Part shown: positions 59,703 to 64,000 of the stretch, piece by piece
Position numbering within the stretch: the first letter of the stretch is position 1
How the letters are laid out: every line of letters begins with the position of its first letter
Origin: Mycobacterium marseillense
Lineage (GTDB): Bacteria; Actinomycetota; Actinomycetes; Mycobacteriales; Mycobacteriaceae
Direction: 5' to 3'
Assembly (NCBI RefSeq): GCF_010731675.1
Contig: NZ_AP022584.1
Span: forward strand, 992,001-1,056,000
DNA length: 64,000 nucleotides
Notes under the pieces: model-generated
The model's input: the letters and a program-made list of their open reading frames with translations, nothing else
The model's database searches: none
Told to the model about the DNA's origin: nothing
Made by a program: the position numbers and the translations under genes

Positions 59703-60893
59703 CTATCCGGCGAAGGGTGGTCGGGCCATGACGGTGGGGCGGAAGCCGTATTTGGGGCCGGCCACGCCGTGGCCGCCGGCACCGGCGCCGGCCAGGGGCA
59801 TGCCTCCGAGCAGGTTGCCGGGTCCGCCGGCGGCTTCGGGGGCCGCGCTGATGGTGCTGACCGGGATCGCATGACCTAGCGCCGGCGCGACCGCCGGTGC
59901 TCCCGACCAGGCGACCGGCACCGACAACTTGCCCCCGATCGAGGCCGCACTGCCCAACGCGGCCACCGGATGCGCCGCGGCCGCACCGCCACCGAGCATC
60001 CCGCCCAAACCCCCCAGCGCGGGCAGGGCCTTGGCCGCCGCCGGGGCAGCGCTGGTGATCAACCCCAACGACTTGCCGATCTGCACAAAGTTGTTCCCCA
60101 TACCGATACTGAAGTACGGCAGACCTTCGGTGTTGTAGAACAGGCTGGAGAACGGGTTGTAGGCGCTCACGAGGTCACTCAGGCTCCCGCTCGTGCTCCC
60201 GCCCGAGGCGGCCGGGGTCGCGGTCGGGGTCGTGCCGCCCGCGGTCGGGTCGGTCCCGCCCGAGCCGGGTGTCGCCATCGTCTGCAAGATTTTTGACGTG
60301 TTGGTCGCCGTCGAGTTGCCTGTCGCATTGGTGACCGCAGCGGTCTGATTGGCCGTCCCGGAATCGTTGGTGATCTTCGGCGCTTCTTTGAACGGCGTCT
60401 GCTTGGTCGCCGACGACGACTGGCCCGCATAGCTGTACATCGCGCCGGCATCCTGGGCCCAGTACTCGCCGTACTGGGCCTCCAGTTGGGCGATCAGCGG
60501 GGTGTTCTGCCCCAACACGTTGGTCGCCTGTAACTGCTTGGATTGCATGCGGTTCGACGCCACCAACGGCGGCGGCACCGACGACGACAACGCCGCCTCA
60601 TAGGCCGCCGCCGCCGCACGCGCCTGCGCGGCGGCCTCTTCGGCCTGCGCGGCCGCCGTGGTCATCCACGCGATGTAGGGCTCCACCGCTTGGGCCATCG
60701 TCACCGAGGCGGTGCCCAACCACTCCTCACTGCTCAGCGAGGTCACCACCTGCTCATAACTGAGCGCTGCGGAATTCAGCTCCGCCGCCAACGTGCTCCA
60801 CGCCGACGCCGCAGCCATCAACGACCCCGACCCCGGGCCCGTATAGATCCGCGACGAATTGAACTCCGGCGGAAATGCCCCGTAATCCAACAT
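59703..60893 (-). CDS. PPE protein, PPE26-like, copy 2
   Basis: This 396-residue PPE-SVP protein begins MLDYGAFPPEFNSSRIYTGPG. ATG 60893 is chosen over the ATG just before it because GAGGAG is six bases away. It is a close paralog of the gene at 56502: EGLPYFSIGMGNNFVQIGK, GKLSVPVAW, and the whole end to YGFRPTVMARPPFAG look identical at the DNA level over about 290 bp, while the linker (GGTDPTAGGTTPTATPAASGGSTSG) differs. It starts 10 bp after a truncated PE gene. Confidence 0.88.
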   Translation of the reverse strand: MLDYGAFPPEFNSSRIYTGPGSGSLMAAASAWSTLAAELNSAALSYEQVVTSLSSEEWLGTASVTMAQAVEPYIAWMTTAAAQAEEAAAQARAAAAAYEAALSSSVPPPLVASNRMQSKQLQATNVLGQNTPLIAQLEAQYGEYWAQDAGAMYSYAGQSSSATKQTPFKEAPKITNDSGTANQTAAVTNATGNSTATNTSKILQTMATPGSGGTDPTAGGTTPTATPAASGGSTSGSLSDLVSAYNPFSSLFYNTEGLPYFSIGMGNNFVQIGKSLGLITSAAPAAAKALPALGGLGGMLGGGAAAAHPVAALGSAASIGGKLSVPVAWSGAPAVAPALGHAIPVSTISAAPEAAGGPGNLLGGMPLAGAGAGGHGVAGPKYGFRPTVMARPPFAG

Positions 60894-60903
60894 CATTGAC
60901 TCC

Positions 60904-61110
60904 TCAACTAGTCGCGGCCGCGTTGGCCGCCTCAGTCACCGCGTACCACCCGGAGCCGGTGCTCAGGGCGTGGTCGAACGTTTCGTGGATCGCCGTCGCT
61001 GGAGCGCTGACGGCCTGCTGCATCTGTGCGTGGGCAGCGAACTGCGCCTCCGGGAAGAGGTTGATCACGAGGGCATCGCCTCCGTATGTCGAGGTGTCCA
61101 TGCGGGTCAT
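60904..61110 (-). pseudogene. Truncated PE gene (second helix only)
   Basis: The frame of 68 residues starts in an ATGA overlap with the PPE stop at 61107. The first 20 residues (MTRMDTSTYGGDALVINLFP) are not PE-like. From EAQFAAHAQMQQAVSAPATAIHETFDHALSTGSGWYAVTEAAN it matches the second half of PE19 (AAQFAAHAQMYQAVSAQ...SYAATEAAN). The first PE helix is gone, but the YxxxE export motif (YAVTE) is kept. It is either a dead remnant or a short PE-like partner, and it is still placed between two PPE genes as a PE gene would be. Confidence 0.75.
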
Positions 61111-62327
61111 CCGGCCGAGGGTGGGCGTGTCAGCACGCTGTAGCGGAATCCGTATTTGTTGACATAGCCGGCGGTGGCGCCCCGACGACCCAGCGCTCCG
61201 GCGGGCATGCCCCGCAGCAGCCCGTTGGCCGGCCCGGTGGTCCCCGTCGCGGCGGCCTGCACGGGAGTGGCGTCCATCTCGGACACCGTCGCCGGGCTGA
61301 CCGCCGAGGTCAACGTCGCCCAATGCTGGGGCACCGACAACGTCCCGATCCGGGCGGCCTGCCCGGCACTCGCCGTTACCCCGCTCAGGTGGCCCACACC
61401 GCCACCACCGAGGTTGCCCAGGCCCAAACTCGCGAACTGCGGCGTCGGGTACCACGCACCACCGGCACCGGCCGTGCTACCACCGGGACCAAAGGTCAAC
61501 TGCTGCGCGATCGACGAACTGAACTGCGCCAGACCATTCGAGAAATAGCCAAGACCCGAGGTCTGTTTGAAAACGATGGTGTTGAAGGTCGGGTCTCCGA
61601 AGATGTTCTTGAGTGAGGTCGTGGTCCCGGCAGATGCCGTATTCGTTGCGGTCGTCGTCGCCGGCGCTTGCACGGCTTGAGAGGCGTTCAGCGACAACGC
61701 TTGTGGCGATGCCAGCTGTGACGTGTTTTGTGCCGTGTTGCCCGCCGGCTCGGCGACGGCCTTCGCCACCGCGGCGGCCTGGTTGCCTGCCGCGTCCGGC
61801 GTCGAGGTTTTCGGCGGCGGCGCGAACGGGGCCAACTCCGAGGCGGCCAGCGACGAACCGGCGTACCCGTACATCGCGCCGGCGTCCTGGGCCCACATCT
61901 CCATGTACTGCGCCTCGGTGGCCGCGATCGCCGGGGTGTTCTGCCCGAGGAAGTTCGTCGCAACCAGATTCGCCAGCAACACCCGGTTGGCCGCGATCAC
62001 CGGCGGCGGCACCGTCATCGCAAACGCCGCCTCGAACGCCGCCGCGGCCACCCGGCCCTGGCTGGCGGCCTCTTCGGCCTGCGCGGCCACGGCACTGAGC
62101 CAGCTGATGAACGGCGTGATCGCCGAGATCATCGAGATCGACGCCGGCCCCACCCAGGGCCCGCTGATGAGCTCCGTGACCACCGAGTTGTAGCCGGTGG
62201 CCGCCACGCCCACCTCCGCCGCGATCTCATCCCAGGCGGCGGCCGCGGCCATCATCGGCCCCGAGCCCGGTCCCGCGTACATGCGACCTGAATTGATTTC
62301 GGGCGGTAACGCACCGAACTCAAGCAC
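61107..62327 (-). CDS. PPE protein with [11 protein letters not shown] end, copy 2
   Basis: This 406-residue PPE-SVP protein begins [21 protein letters not shown]. The SVP motif is GTLSVPQHW. It is a tandem paralog of the gene at 57991; the DNA of its last about 230 bp and of its central PPE segment (about 61680-62040) looks identical to copy 1, while the first 90 residues and the linker differ. It is the first gene of this minus-strand unit, next to the ferredoxin, and occupies the place of PPE25 in M. tuberculosis. Its stop overlaps the truncated PE start. Confidence 0.86.
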   Translation of the reverse strand: MLEFGALPPEINSGRMYAGPGSGPMMAAAAAWDEIAAEVGVAATGYNSVVTELISGPWVGPASISMISAITPFISWLSAVAAQAEEAASQGRVAAAAFEAAFAMTVPPPVIAANRVLLANLVATNFLGQNTPAIAATEAQYMEMWAQDAGAMYGYAGSSLAASELAPFAPPPKTSTPDAAGNQAAAVAKAVAEPAGNTAQNTSQLASPQALSLNASQAVQAPATTTATNTASAGTTTSLKNIFGDPTFNTIVFKQTSGLGYFSNGLAQFSSSIAQQLTFGPGGSTAGAGGAWYPTPQFASLGLGNLGGGGVGHLSGVTASAGQAARIGTLSVPQHWATLTSAVSPATVSEMDATPVQAAATGTTGPANGLLRGMPAGALGRRGATAGYVNKYGFRYSVLTRPPSAG

Positions 62328-62826
62328 CTATCCTCCTCAGTCGGCCGAGCCCGCAGGCGATTTCGGCTGGCACATGGGAATCAGTGGTGGCGGTAATCAC
62401 GGCTCTGTAAACGACCCCACCGGTCGATCGCTGCCTCCACGGGAGCCCGCCAGCGGCCCTTCGGCTCGCGACTCGGCAGGCCGGGCGGGCCGGCGCATGC
62501 TGACCAAAAGGCTGCGCCCGGAAAGGTGGTCTGCCACCACGCTTCTCGGACGTCTGGTCAGGAACGACATGCACCTTCTGCCTCGGCCAATCCCGTTTTC
62601 AGCAACCGAGCGACAGCTCCATGTCTCCGAACTGCCGCCCGGCACTGAGATTAGTTCGTTATGGGGCGAACGCCGACACGCAAAGGCCGCTGTTTATCAA
62701 TGGCCAACCACTGTTCATTCCCGGTCGGAAGCAGTTCATATAGGGCAACGGTTTGTTCATTTACCGTTTGCTTGCCACCGCGCCGCGACGCGGTTTCGCG
62801 GCGGGCCGGCCAGCGCCGGCGCGCGG
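62328..62826. other. Intergenic region between the PPE genes and ferredoxin
   Basis: No gene or relic that I can support. By eye, AT content rises near 62690-62770, which may hold the promoter of the long minus-strand PPE unit or lie in the ferredoxin 3' region. No strong palindrome was seen. Confidence 0.5.
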
Positions 62827-63054
<228 letters not shown>

Positions 63055-63093
63055 TCACGGTCCGATACCCAGATTAGTCGGTCGGTAAAGTAG

Positions 63094-64000
<907 letters not shown>

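Overview
The window is high-GC actinobacterial DNA from a slow-growing Mycobacterium. It is largely collinear, in inverse orientation, with the M. tuberculosis Rv1785c-Rv1843c segment, including the ESX-5 type VII secretion locus. No PE_PGRS or long glycine-rich repeat gene is present, whereas M. tuberculosis has PE_PGRS33 and PE_PGRS34 in this interval. That, and the PPE complement, points to the M. avium complex or a close relative. The species assignment is inference.

Left part (1-15.5 kb): the 3' end of guaB1; the mycobactin side-chain cluster mbtL-mbtM-mbtN with convergent mbtK, flanked by IdeR-type iron boxes; two coupled DUF21/CBS membrane proteins, the first preceded by a 41-codon coupled ORF; malate synthase glcB behind a hairpin-bearing leader; a membrane-anchored substrate-binding/vWA protein; and three tandem DUF2236 genes followed by a TetR regulator, with a palindromic operator candidate at the head of the cluster.

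Central part (15.5-37.2 kb): gcvB behind a tandem glycine riboswitch; the MerR / bifunctional nuclease / MerR / GarA / GcvH series; DUF881 and small-basic-protein membrane genes; pgsA2, secA2 and ilvG; the BacA-type transporter; a flavoprotein; a VOC protein; a TetR divergent from a deazaflavin oxidoreductase with a perfect palindrome between them; a secreted serine protease; a sterol-desaturase-like protein; and mgtC. Short palindromic intergenic repeats occur at several junctions.

Right part (37.2-64 kb): a large PPE/DUF732 array (PPE33-like to PPE31). PPE31 carries a recognisable M-box (Mg2+) riboswitch upstream, but the PE20 gene expected between them is missing. A decayed esxN copy lies beside PPE31. 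The ESX-5 core follows on the minus strand (eccA5, eccE5, mycP5, eccD5, espG5, esxN, esxM, PE19). Beyond it are two tandem copies of a PPE pair with stretches that look identical (recent duplication or gene conversion) and a truncated PE gene. The window ends with a 3Fe-4S ferredoxin divergent from cyp143. The likely logic is that ESX-5 exports PE/PPE proteins, EspG5 chaperones them, MycP5 and EccD/E form the membrane machine, and the M-box and MgtC tie part of the PPE array to magnesium supply.

I saw no tRNA, rRNA, CRISPR array, insertion sequence or prophage.
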